The notes: generated by a model from the letters alone, not told the origin. Positions 6,581 to 13,278 are shown, counted from the first letter of the stretch. The stretch is DNA of 18,046 nucleotides from Candidatus Omnitrophota bacterium (GCA_015231715.1 JADGBB010000024.1:1-18046); one strand, 5' to 3'. Numbers and translations: made by a program.

Positions 6581-6910
6581 ATGAAAAAATTTTTAGGGCT
6601 TTTCATAATTTTTTTTCTAGTAGCTGCAACCGTTGCATTTGCGGCAGAAAAGGGCCAGTATCCTGACGGACCTGTTCAGAAGCTTGAAAGAGGTGTGGGC
6701 AATACTTTATTCGGATGGACAGAAATCCCAAAAAGAATAGTTGACCAGACTAAAGCTTCAAATCCTATTAAAGGAGTGCTACTAGGAACATTTCATGGTA
6801 CATGCAGAGCGTTCGCAAGAACAACCTCAGGTGCTATGGATATCGTGACTTTCCCAATATCTGGGTACGATAAACCTATGGTTAATCCGGATATGCCGAA
6901 AGCCGAATAA
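6581..6910 (+). CDS. Exosortase-system-associated secreted protein, TIGR04073 type (copy 2)
   Basis: A 109-residue exported protein starting MKKFLGLF with a clear Sec signal peptide (hydrophobic to about residue 20, probable cleavage after AFA). The mature part parallels 1843-2160: KLERGVGNTLFGWTEIPKRI, a glycine-containing amphipathic segment (KGVLLGTFHGTCRAFARTTSG), then DIVTFPI and a Pro-rich end. It differs in having HGTC in the central segment. Like copy 1, it has its own consensus promoter and its own terminator, and is followed by a separately promoted PilZ gene. It is probably an envelope protein; the biochemical role of the family is unknown. Confidence 0.85.
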   Translation: MKKFLGLFIIFFLVAATVAFAAEKGQYPDGPVQKLERGVGNTLFGWTEIPKRIVDQTKASNPIKGVLLGTFHGTCRAFARTTSGAMDIVTFPISGYDKPMVNPDMPKAE

Positions 6911-6934
6911 TAGTCTTTAAAAAAGCATTATAAG

Positions 6935-6967
6935 AAAGAGCGTCATTTTCATGACGCTCTTTTTTTT
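6935..6967 (+). terminator. Strong intrinsic terminator after TIGR04073 gene 2
   Basis: AGAGCGTCAT (6937-6946) pairs exactly with ATGACGCTCT (6951-6960) around a 4-nt loop (TTTC), with flanking As and a T-run to 6967. It ends the monocistronic TIGR04073 transcript. Confidence 0.93.
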
Positions 6968-7019
6968 GTGATCTGGTTAAACGTTATCAAATAATTGAAA
7001 GTATTAGTGGTACTTCCCG

Positions 7020-7048
7020 TTGACGTATTATTACGTATATGCTATACT
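7020..7048 (+). promoter_or_regulatory. Strong sigma-70-like promoter for the PilZ-panD-def operon
   Basis: TTGACG (7020-7025), a 17-bp spacer and TATACT (7043-7048), followed by a short leader and the ribosome binding site TGGAG (about 7071-7075) before ATG 7080. It likely drives the whole run from the PilZ gene to the terminator at 9571-9609, since no gap in between exceeds 30 nt. Confidence 0.8.
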
Positions 7049-7079
7049 CCGATATGTTAATATTTAAAATGGAGTTGTT

Positions 7080-7448
7080 ATGAAATACAGAGCGCCAGAA
7101 AGACGAAGATTCATAAGAATTGAAGTGCCGTTAGAAGTACAACTTACTTCAGATATCATAAACGAATCATCTTATTCAAAGAACATCTCACCTATAGGGA
7201 TGTGCTGTGAAGTGACCGTAAATGTACCTGTAGGTTATGTTTTGAATACATTTATCAAACTACCCGGCAGTGAAGAATTGATATCGGCACAGGCTAAAGT
7301 TGTTTGGGTTAAACGAATATCGCTGGAAGATGATTCAAATTTTGATATTGGTTTAGTTTTGAACGAAATTGACGAAAAACAGAAAAAAGTGTTATTAAAA
7401 TATCTTTGTGATATTTTATATGATTCTGCTTATGGAACTGGACTTTAA
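7080..7448 (+). CDS. Single-domain PilZ protein (4 of 4)
   Basis: A 122-residue PilZ protein. ERRRFIRIEVP at residues 7-17 is the arginine motif and KNISPIGMCCEV about 28 residues on is the D/N-x-S-x-x-G motif; FDIGLVLNEI is the closing strand. There is no signal peptide or additional domain. It is first in an operon that otherwise holds envelope and housekeeping genes, and it follows a TIGR04073 gene and its terminator just as the PilZ gene at 2303 does. Its stop codon overlaps the ribosome binding region of the next gene. Confidence 0.87.
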   Translation: MKYRAPERRRFIRIEVPLEVQLTSDIINESSYSKNISPIGMCCEVTVNVPVGYVLNTFIKLPGSEELISAQAKVVWVKRISLEDDSNFDIGLVLNEIDEKQKKVLLKYLCDILYDSAYGTGL

Positions 7449-7457
7449 AGGGAGGAT

Positions 7458-7832
7458 ATGTTGAAGAAAAGTAATTGTTTTGTTTTGATGTTTTTATTTG
7501 TTTCAGTGTTTCTTTTTTACGGTTGCGCAGAATTTGATGTTCCTACTCCGGGGAAAATATTAAACAATCCAATGGGAAGTTCCATTGTAAAAATAGGCAT
7601 GACAAAAAATGAAGTCAATTCATTATATGGAACTCCTGACCTTAAACGTACGGTTTATTCAACCGATTGGGAAGCCCCAAGGGAAGAATGGTATTATAAA
7701 GCGAATATGAATATTCTGCCTATAAGCGCAGGTTATCTTACTGATGATGTATACCTATATTTTGACAGCAATTCATTGACAAACATATCGGATGCGCCTA
7801 TCGGTACTTATGAAGAAAATGATGACAAATAA
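7458..7832 (+). CDS. BamE/SmpA-like small lipoprotein
   Basis: About 124 residues. The N-terminus is a lipoprotein-type signal (Lys-rich start, hydrophobic run, FYGC with the cysteine at residue 23); positions -3 and -2 are aromatic, so the lipobox is imperfect. The mature part resembles the SmpA/OmlA (BamE) fold: VKIGMTKNEVNSLYGTPD, then REEWYYK, then VYLYFDSNSLTNI. BamE belongs to the outer-membrane protein assembly complex, but in these lineages such proteins are also general envelope lipoproteins. The strong GGAGG (7451-7455) is only 2 nt from ATG 7458 but 5 nt from the next codon, TTG 7461, which would give the more usual MKKS start; the true start could be either. Confidence 0.72.
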   Translation: MLKKSNCFVLMFLFVSVFLFYGCAEFDVPTPGKILNNPMGSSIVKIGMTKNEVNSLYGTPDLKRTVYSTDWEAPREEWYYKANMNILPISAGYLTDDVYLYFDSNSLTNISDAPIGTYEENDDK

Positions 7833-7844
7833 AAGGGATCTGAC

Positions 7845-8189
7845 ATGTTAAGAACTGTTTGTAAAACAAAAATAACTAAGTGTATAGTTACCGGTAAAGT
7901 TATGCACTATAGCGGAAGCATAGGCATCGATAAAGAGATTATGGAATCTGCTGATATCATATCAGGGGAACAGGTGCATGTTCTTAATCTCAATAACGGT
8001 GAAAGACTAATTACTTATGCGATAGAAGAGGAAAGAAATTCCGGGAAAATCGTTATATATGGTCCTGCCGCAAGAAAAGGTGAACCAGACGATGAGCTGG
8101 TAATACTTTCGTATTGCATATTAAATGAGGAAGAGTGCAAACGCTATAAACAAAAATTAATTACACTTAGTGATAAAAACACTCTTTGA
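7845..8189 (+). CDS. panD: Aspartate 1-decarboxylase proenzyme
   Basis: Makes beta-alanine from L-aspartate for pantothenate and coenzyme A synthesis. At 114 residues it is a little shorter than the E. coli enzyme at the C-terminus. The N-terminus MLRTVCKTKI with TGKVMHYSGSIGID matches PanD. The self-cleavage site is YSGS, with cleavage expected between Gly24 and Ser25 to create the pyruvoyl group. The NNGERLITYAIEEERNSG and YGPAARKG blocks complete the active site. It sits between a BamE-like lipoprotein gene (12 nt) and def (7 nt), so it is in an operon but not with other pantothenate genes. No panM/panZ-like activator is visible here. Confidence 0.93.
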   Translation: MLRTVCKTKITKCIVTGKVMHYSGSIGIDKEIMESADIISGEQVHVLNLNNGERLITYAIEEERNSGKIVIYGPAARKGEPDDELVILSYCILNEEECKRYKQKLITLSDKNTL

Positions 8190-8196
8190 TCATAAA

Positions 8197-8682
8197 ATGG
8201 CAAAAATTTCAATTTTAACTTATCCAAACCCAAGTCTAAGAAAAAAGGCTCAAAATGTTTTTTCATTTGATTCCGTGCTCAAAAACTTAGTCGAGGAGAT
8301 GTCTGAAATTATGTATGAGTTAAATGGCATAGGGTTAGCAGCCAACCAAGTGGGTTCACCATTAAATTTTTTTATAGCAGATATCGGAGACGGCCTGAAC
8401 TCATTTATTAACCCTGAAATTACCTTTGTTTCGGAGGAGCTTGATACTATGGAAGAAGGTTGTCTGAGTTTGCCAGGGGTATCGGCTAATGTCACGCGTC
8501 CTGATGCCGTTACTATAAAATATAACGATCTAAGCGGCAAATTATTAAATAAAACATATACAGGTCTTTTTGCAAAAGTAGCACAGCATGAGATCGATCA
8601 TCTTCGCGGTAAAATTATTATTGACCACCAAAATATATTTCAATCTGTATTCAACAAGGCTAAGCTTAAATTTTTAAAATAA
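8197..8682 (+). CDS. def: Peptide deformylase
   Basis: Removes the N-formyl group from nascent proteins. 161 residues from ATG 8197 (MAKISILTYPNPSLRKKA, a typical start); the open frame extends upstream to 8170, but that would overlap panD and add an unrelated nine-residue tail. All three metallo-enzyme motifs are present: GIGLAANQVG at 44-53, EEGCLSLPG at 86-94 with metal ligand Cys89, and HEIDHLRG at 131-138 with His131 and His135 as ligands and Glu132 as the catalytic base. No Shine-Dalgarno is evident, so translation may be coupled to panD, which ends 7 nt upstream. Confidence 0.96.
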   Translation: MAKISILTYPNPSLRKKAQNVFSFDSVLKNLVEEMSEIMYELNGIGLAANQVGSPLNFFIADIGDGLNSFINPEITFVSEELDTMEEGCLSLPGVSANVTRPDAVTIKYNDLSGKLLNKTYTGLFAKVAQHEIDHLRGKIIIDHQNIFQSVFNKAKLKFLK

Positions 8683-8710
8683 AATTTTTTTGCTAACTTA
8701 AAGGACTATT

Positions 8711-9157
8711 ATGATAGAACAAGAACTGAACGATGAATTAAAAATTGCATTGAAAAATAAAGACCTTGTAAAGATTGGAACTACCAGGCTGATCATCAAC
8801 GAAATAAAAAATAAAAAAATAAATTCTATGATAAGAGACAATATTTCCCAAGCAGATTTTCTTTTAGTCATAAATAAAATGGCCAAGCAAAGAAAAGAAT
8901 CTATTGAAAGCTTTTCGGCTGCGGGCAGAGAGGATCTTGTAAAAAAAGAGTCTGAAGAATTAGCGATTCTTGAAAGTTATTTGCCTGAAGCTTTATCAAA
9001 AGAAAAATTAACTGCAGTAATTGATGCAACAATTGCTGCGTTGGGAGCATCTTCACCTTCGGATATGGGTAAAGTAATGAAAGAGGTAATAGCAAAAACA
9101 AACGGATTAGCTGACGGAAAAGAAATAAGTGCAATTGTAAGAGAAAAATTAAAATAA
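8711..9157 (+). CDS. GatB/YqeY-family protein
   Basis: A 148-residue protein of the YqeY type, related to the tail domain of the amidotransferase subunit GatB. Diagnostic stretches are LKNKDLVKIGTTRLIINEIKN near residue 15, the helical KQRKESIESFSAAGREDLV, then ILESYLPEALS and the C-terminal MGKVMKEVIAKTNGLADGKEIS. It probably binds tRNA or aids amidotransferase-linked tRNA charging, but the stand-alone protein has no firmly proven role. AAGGA at about 8701 serves as ribosome binding site. It follows def by 28 nt and precedes the secreted repeat protein by 13 nt. Confidence 0.92.
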   Translation: MIEQELNDELKIALKNKDLVKIGTTRLIINEIKNKKINSMIRDNISQADFLLVINKMAKQRKESIESFSAAGREDLVKKESEELAILESYLPEALSKEKLTAVIDATIAALGASSPSDMGKVMKEVIAKTNGLADGKEISAIVREKLK

Positions 9158-9170
9158 AAAAGGAGAAAAA

Positions 9171-9566
9171 ATGAAAAAAACAGCAATTTTAACATTGGCA
9201 TTGGTTATTGTCGCAGTTTCTGCTACTGTTCTTAATGCGGAGACTGTTGCAGGTGCGGGTAAAAAGGTAAAAAATGCGGCAGAGGCAACTATCAATTATC
9301 CTGCAAACTTGATAAATGAATCAGTGAATACTGTCGGAACAGCGGTAAAGAATACCTCAGATATGACTATGGGAACGCTTAAAGCTACAGGCGAAACTCT
9401 GACAGGAGAACCTGAGAAAGCTAAAGAAATTATAACTACTCCGGTCGAAGGTACAGTTAAAACAGTATCTGAAGCTGTTGTTGATACGGTTGAAACCCCG
9501 GTAAAGGCCGCAACATCAACAAAAGAGCAAATGTGCAGTAAATGTAACGGTCAATGTAAGTGCTAA
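9171..9566 (+). CDS. Secreted amphipathic-repeat protein with Cys-rich C-terminus
   Basis: A 131-residue exported protein I cannot assign to a family. It has a Sec signal peptide (MKKTAILTLALVIVAVSA, cleavage near residues 20-24). The mature part consists of recurring Val/Ala/Thr segments with Asn/Lys caps (INESVNTVGTAVKNTSD, GTVKTVSEAVVDTVETPVK), resembling amphipathic helical repeats. It ends in CSKCNGQCKC, four cysteines in ten residues, suggesting metal binding or covalent cross-linking after export. The start is supported by AAGGAG just upstream. It is last in the PilZ-panD-def operon and is followed at once by a terminator. The spacing of segments is somewhat like the TIGR04073 proteins (a TINYPANLINESV block versus GWVELPKNIYDTSV), so distant relationship is possible but unproven. 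Confidence 0.75.
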   Translation: MKKTAILTLALVIVAVSATVLNAETVAGAGKKVKNAAEATINYPANLINESVNTVGTAVKNTSDMTMGTLKATGETLTGEPEKAKEIITTPVEGTVKTVSEAVVDTVETPVKAATSTKEQMCSKCNGQCKC

Positions 9567-9570
9567 TAAT

Positions 9571-9609
9571 AAAAGCCAGGGAGAGGTGTTTTTCCTATCC
9601 CTGGCTTTT
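9571..9609 (+). terminator. Intrinsic terminator closing the PilZ-panD-def operon
   Basis: AAAAGCCAGGGA (9571-9582) pairs perfectly with TCCCTGGCTTTT (9598-9609) around a 15-nt loop. The trailing sequence is only moderately T-rich (TTTTGTATTT), but the 12-bp stem with A/T flanks is typical. A GTG at 9586, which would extend the next reading frame, lies inside the loop. Confidence 0.85.
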
Positions 9610-9621
9610 GTATTTAATCTC

Positions 9622-10851
9622 ATGCAATATACAATAATTTTTATTCTTCTTTTATTTTCGGCTTTTTTTTCCGGATCTGAAACCGCCTTTTTTTCTTTAA
9701 GCCGATTAGCGTTAAAGCGTTTTTCTGCTTCTGATAAACCTAAGGAGAAAAGTGTCGGTAAATTATTATTAGATCCCCACAAATTAATTCTTACCATACT
9801 GATAGGAAATACTCTGGTAAATATTTTGTCTTCATCTGTTTTAGCCAATATTTTATATAACAGTTTTGGAGAAAAAGGTATAGGGATATCTATATTTTTA
9901 GCGTTATTTCTTTTGTTAATATTTGGCGAGATAACTCCTAAAATGTTTGCGCTATCTACGGCTGAAAAATACACTATATTTGCCGCAGGTCCTGTATCAG
10001 TGATCGAAAAGTTATTTACTCCGGTTAGATTTGTTTTGGACAGGGTTTCTAGGATATTTATTAATTTGTTAGGGATCAAAATCAATGAAAAAAAATCGGC
10101 ATTATCCGAACAAGAATTGAGGTATCTTTTTGATGAAAGCCATAAAAAAGGGATAGTTAAAGAGAAAGAAAAAAAAATGCTTAAAAATGTATTTACGTTA
10201 AATGACTTAAATGCCGCTGATATAATGACACCGCGGATCAATGTGTTTTCGCTTGATATTAAATCATCTAAAGAAGAAATGTTGAATGAGATAAAAAAAA
10301 ACAAGTATTCTCGTTTTCCTGTTTACATACATGACATAGATAATGTTTTGGGTGTTATACATGCTAAGGATATCTTTACGCAAGAAGATAAAAGTATCAA
10401 AGATCTTTTAAAAAAACCCTTTTTTGTACCTGAAAGCATGAAGGTAGATGATGTTTTACAGTCGCTCAAGAAAAATAAATTACATATGGCAATAGTAACA
10501 GATGAATACGGCGTTACTTCGGGAATAGTCACTATTGAGGATATTGTGGAAGAAATAGTCGGAGAGATACGTGATGAACTGGATTATGAGCCGGCAAAGA
10601 TAAAAAAGGTTGACCAAAATACGTTCGAAGTTAACGGCCAAGTTCATATAAATGAGATAAACGAAAAACTTAAAACAAAAATTGATACAACAGAAGTTGA
10701 TACCATCGGAGGGTTTGTAACCCTTACCATGGGAAAGATCCCGAAGTCGGGTGACATTATTGAGCTTGAGGGTTATAAAATTACGGTTATTGATGTATCA
10801 AAAAACCGTATAACTTATTTAAAATTTGAAAAAGAACCAAACAATATATGA
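9622..10851 (+). CDS. CNNM/CorC-type membrane protein with CBS pair
   Basis: A 409-residue member of the HlyC/CorC (CNNM) family of membrane proteins, linked to magnesium or other divalent cation transport. The transmembrane CNNM domain (DUF21) spans about residues 1-150 and carries FFSGSETAFFSLS at 15-27 and FGEITPKMFA at 101-110. A CBS pair follows (IMTPRINVFSLD near 201, then SRFPVY and a VLGVIHAKD block; the second CBS is near 270-320 with TDEYGVTSGIVTIEDIVEEIVGEI). The C-terminal CorC-associated domain (about 325-405) includes FEVNGQVHINEINEKL. The frame is open from GTG 9586, but that codon is in the terminator loop, so ATG 9622 is chosen. It overlaps the next CNNM gene by 4 nt (ATGA), suggesting a two-subunit system. 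Confidence 0.93.
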   Translation: MQYTIIFILLLFSAFFSGSETAFFSLSRLALKRFSASDKPKEKSVGKLLLDPHKLILTILIGNTLVNILSSSVLANILYNSFGEKGIGISIFLALFLLLIFGEITPKMFALSTAEKYTIFAAGPVSVIEKLFTPVRFVLDRVSRIFINLLGIKINEKKSALSEQELRYLFDESHKKGIVKEKEKKMLKNVFTLNDLNAADIMTPRINVFSLDIKSSKEEMLNEIKKNKYSRFPVYIHDIDNVLGVIHAKDIFTQEDKSIKDLLKKPFFVPESMKVDDVLQSLKKNKLHMAIVTDEYGVTSGIVTIEDIVEEIVGEIRDELDYEPAKIKKVDQNTFEVNGQVHINEINEKLKTKIDTTEVDTIGGFVTLTMGKIPKSGDIIELEGYKITVIDVSKNRITYLKFEKEPNNI

Positions 10852-11744
10852 TAATAATTTACATAATTTTAACTGCTTTAACATTTGTATTCCATGCATT
10901 TTTTACTTTTAATGAAATGGCAATAACTTCGCTTGATAGAATTAAATTGAAAACACTTGTGCAGCATAAAAATAAACAAGCAATAAAATTGCATAATTTT
11001 ATTACCAGCAAGTACGGTTTTTTGGGCACGACACTTGTAGGTACGAATATTTCCGTTGTAATATCTGCAGCACTTGTAACAAGAATATTTACTGAAATAT
11101 TGGGCAAAGAAAATTCCACAGGAGCAACAACCTTATTTTTGGTGCCTATAACGCTTATTTTTGCCGAGATAATACCTAAGTCTTATGCTAGGCAAAATCC
11201 TACAAAGTTTGCATTAATCACTATCAGTTTTTTGAAAATATTTCATATGATTTTTATGCCGTTAATAGTTGCCACATCGTATATTTCATCCTTATTATTA
11301 AAGCCGCTTAAAACTAAACATTCCCCTTGGGACATAAAAATAACAAAAATCGAACTGGAGAATATAATTAGTTCTGGAAGAACAATGTACGATGTTGAAG
11401 ATGATGAAGTGGAACTATTACAAAAGATAATCACTTTTGCTCATAAAGAAGTATCGGCGGTAATGATACCTCTTTACAGGGTTTATTCTATATCCTTAAA
11501 TGACACGATAGGTGATCTAAAAAAAATAGTTTATTTGACCGGTTTTTCCAGAATACCTGTTTACGAAAATATATTACCTTCACTCAATGGCATAATGTAT
11601 TCTGAATATACTCCGAAAGCTATTGTTAACGGTAAAATAGTGACTACGGGAGATCTTGTCCATGGCTTTCAAGTCATGGAAATACTTAAAGACAGGATCT
11701 TTATCGAAAAAAACGGACAAAAAATAGAATTGGAATTAGACTAG
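10848..11744 (+). CDS. CNNM/CorC-type protein joined in frame to the GspB C-terminal domain (chimeric)
   Basis: A 298-residue open frame in two unrelated parts. Residues 1-239 are a second CNNM/CorC protein: FNEMAITSLDRIKLK near the N-terminus, FAEIIPKSYA, a cytoplasmic linker, then the start of the first CBS domain (VSAVMIPLYRVYSI to GFSRIPVYENI). At residue 240 (base 11565), where the CBS would normally go on as DNIxGIxYAKDL, the frame switches to LPSLNGIMYSEYTPKAIVN and ends as a GspB/PilP-like domain (DRIFIEKNGQKIELELD). The second CBS and CorC-associated domains are missing. The first 82 bases of the switched part are identical, inverted, to 1-82, which encode the gspB gene at the left edge. 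A genuine functional fusion is unlikely: the C-terminal domain belongs in the periplasm while the CBS domain is cytoplasmic. Treat the two parts as fragments of separate genes until checked. Confidence 0.85.
   Translation: MIIIYIILTALTFVFHAFFTFNEMAITSLDRIKLKTLVQHKNKQAIKLHNFITSKYGFLGTTLVGTNISVVISAALVTRIFTEILGKENSTGATTLFLVPITLIFAEIIPKSYARQNPTKFALITISFLKIFHMIFMPLIVATSYISSLLLKPLKTKHSPWDIKITKIELENIISSGRTMYDVEDDEVELLQKIITFAHKEVSAVMIPLYRVYSISLNDTIGDLKKIVYLTGFSRIPVYENILPSLNGIMYSEYTPKAIVNGKIVTTGDLVHGFQVMEILKDRIFIEKNGQKIELELD
11565..11646. repeat. 82-bp exact inverted repeat, right copy (chimera junction)
   Basis: Identical to the reverse complement of 1-82. The left border, 11565, is exactly the point at which the CNNM/CorC frame changes to gspB sequence. 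The shared GAAAATATA at the border encodes ENI in gspB and fits the usual VYENI of a CBS domain, so a short microhomology may have guided the join. To the right, the GspB reading frame runs on to its stop at 11744. Confidence 0.97.
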
Positions 11745-11755
11745 AGGTTTCAGCT

Positions 11756-12157
11756 CTATGCGGGCAAAAAAACCTTACGAATATCTTCGGGTACCGGTAT
11801 AGTTTTTCCGGATGAATTAATGAACACATGTTTAGTCGATCCTGTAGTTGTCAATACATTGCCTTTTGTTATCTTGTATTCAAAAACCAGTGAGGTTTTA
11901 GATATCTCTTTGATCGATGCTTCCGCCGATATAACATCATCATAGAATAAAGGTCTTTTGTATCTGCAGACACATTCCACTACAGGAAGAAATATATTTC
12001 TTTCTTTTTCAAGAACATTATAATCAAATCCTGCATTTCTGAAATAATTCGTTCTGGCCATTTCAAACCATACCAGATAGTTTGAATAATAAACAAAACC
12101 CATCTTGTCAGTTTCAGCATAACGCACTCTTATTTCGATATTTTTATTAATCGGCAT
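11756..12157 (-). CDS. YbgC/4HBT-type hotdog acyl-CoA thioesterase
   Basis: A 133-residue single hotdog domain. The N-terminal VRYAETDKMGFVYYSNYLVWFEMARTNYFR region is the YbgC/4-hydroxybenzoyl-CoA thioesterase signature, with Asp17 as the expected catalytic residue and a helix carrying Glu after the YYSNY. RYKRPLFYDDVI and KHVFINSSGKTIPVPEDIR complete the domain. The substrate is probably a short or aromatic acyl-CoA; a link to Tol-Pal as in proteobacteria is not shown here. The start overlaps the aroB stop codon by 11 nt, so the two genes are one operon. Its 3' end faces the chimeric gspB tail with 11 nt between the stop codons and no obvious terminator. Confidence 0.9.
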   Translation of the reverse strand: MPINKNIEIRVRYAETDKMGFVYYSNYLVWFEMARTNYFRNAGFDYNVLEKERNIFLPVVECVCRYKRPLFYDDVISAEASIKEISKTSLVFEYKITKGNVLTTTGSTKHVFINSSGKTIPVPEDIRKVFLPA

Positions 12158-13241
12158 AATATTTATACACTTCTAATATTTTTTTTTCACCAATACCTTC
12201 AACTATTTTTATCTTGCCTATAGCTGTCGGCAGAACAAACCTGTTAGTTCCGTTAATGAACTTTTTATCATTTTGAAGGAATGACATCACTTGGCTTTCT
12301 TTTAAACCTTTTACTTTAGTGGGCAGACCTGCTTTTTCTATTAAAAAGGCTATCCTGTTAAGGTTAGCCTGACTAAGCAACCCCAAGCCAACGGCTATTT
12401 TAGAAGCCATTAGCATTCCAAATGATACCGATTCACCATGATTATAATTTTTCGAATATCCTGATGCACTTTCGATAGCATGCCCCAAGGTATGTCCAAA
12501 ATTAAGTATTATACGTAGATCTTTAACATCAAACTCATCTTTTTCCACTATCCTTGCTTTAATAAGCGCACATTTAAAAATTATGTTTTCGAGAACAGCA
12601 ATGTCATTGGAAAAAATCTTAGTCATATTTTTTTCTAAATAATCAAAAAGTATCCTGTCTTTAATTATGCCGTATTTTATAACTTCACCAAGGCCGTTCC
12701 TGATCTGTTTTTTAGGAAGTGTTTTTAATAATGACGGATCTATAAGTACAGCAGATGGCTGCTTAAAAGCACCCAGAATATTCTTTGCTTCCGGAAGGTC
12801 TATCCCTACTTTACCGCCGATAGACGAATCGACTTGAGAAAGCAAAGTCGTAGGTACTTGAACAATCGGAACCCCCCTTCTATAAGTGGCGGCAACAAAC
12901 CCAGCTAAGTCTCCCACAACTCCGCCGCCGAAAGCTACTATAACAGGTTTATGTTTTTTTGTTTGAGCTAATATTTTATCGGCAATAGCTTGAAATGTTT
13001 TTAAAGATTTAGATCTTTCCCCGGGATTGATATTTATAATAAGCACAAATCTTTTTTTTATACTTTTAAGAAGCGCCGCTACTTCCAGCTCAAGATTTTT
13101 GTAAACATTTTTATCAGTAATAATAACAACGGGGGCAGACGGAGCGATTTTATCTATAATTGGCTTCAGCTGGGACATAGCGTCTTTGCCGATAACGATA
13201 TCATAGCTGTTCTTCCCCAAATTTACGTGAATTTTTTTCAT
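12147..13241 (-). CDS. aroB: 3-dehydroquinate synthase
   Basis: Second step of the shikimate pathway, turning DAHP into 3-dehydroquinate with NAD and a divalent metal. 364 residues, the usual length. Seen are GGGVVGDLAGFVAATYRRG at 105-123 (NAD-binding), VPTTLLSQVDSSIGGKVGID at 129-148, and metal ligands Glu186 (GLGEVIKYG), His250 (FGHTLGHAIE) and His268 (NHGES). The frame is open from a GTG at 13259, but the only good promoter has its -10 at 13255-13250, so ATG 13241 (MKKIHVNLGKNSYDIVIG, the expected AroB start) is chosen. That leaves at most a few leader bases and no ribosome binding site. It is first of a two-gene operon with the thioesterase. Confidence 0.95.
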   Translation of the reverse strand: MKKIHVNLGKNSYDIVIGKDAMSQLKPIIDKIAPSAPVVIITDKNVYKNLELEVAALLKSIKKRFVLIININPGERSKSLKTFQAIADKILAQTKKHKPVIVAFGGGVVGDLAGFVAATYRRGVPIVQVPTTLLSQVDSSIGGKVGIDLPEAKNILGAFKQPSAVLIDPSLLKTLPKKQIRNGLGEVIKYGIIKDRILFDYLEKNMTKIFSNDIAVLENIIFKCALIKARIVEKDEFDVKDLRIILNFGHTLGHAIESASGYSKNYNHGESVSFGMLMASKIAVGLGLLSQANLNRIAFLIEKAGLPTKVKGLKESQVMSFLQNDKKFINGTNRFVLPTAIGKIKIVEGIGEKKILEVYKYYAD

Positions 13242-13249
13242 ATGGTGTA

Positions 13250-13278
13250 AATATATCACAACACTTACAATAATTCAA
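13250..13278 (-). promoter_or_regulatory. Probable promoter for aroB, giving a leaderless or near-leaderless mRNA
   Basis: On the minus strand there is TTGAAT (13278-13273), a 17-bp spacer and TATATT (13255-13250), then 8 nt to ATG 13241. The expected transcription start is within about two bases of the start codon. This matches the promoter-to-ATG geometry at exeA and at the first PilZ gene. Confidence 0.5.

Noticed and set aside
9586..9621. GTG start extending the first CNNM/CorC protein by 12 residues
   Set aside because: The GTG is in the loop of the preceding terminator; family proteins begin near MQYTIIFILL, at ATG 9622.
9516..10304. A 262-codon open frame on the minus strand
   Set aside because: It is antisense to the CNNM/CorC gene with all its family motifs; the antisense product is a low-complexity Phe/Ser/Asn-rich shadow and runs across the terminator.
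10848..11744. A bona fide CorC-GspB fusion protein as a novel secretion-transport system
   Set aside because: It was tempting, but the junction coincides to the base with an 82-bp exact inverted repeat of the window edge, and the fused domain would be on the wrong side of the membrane.
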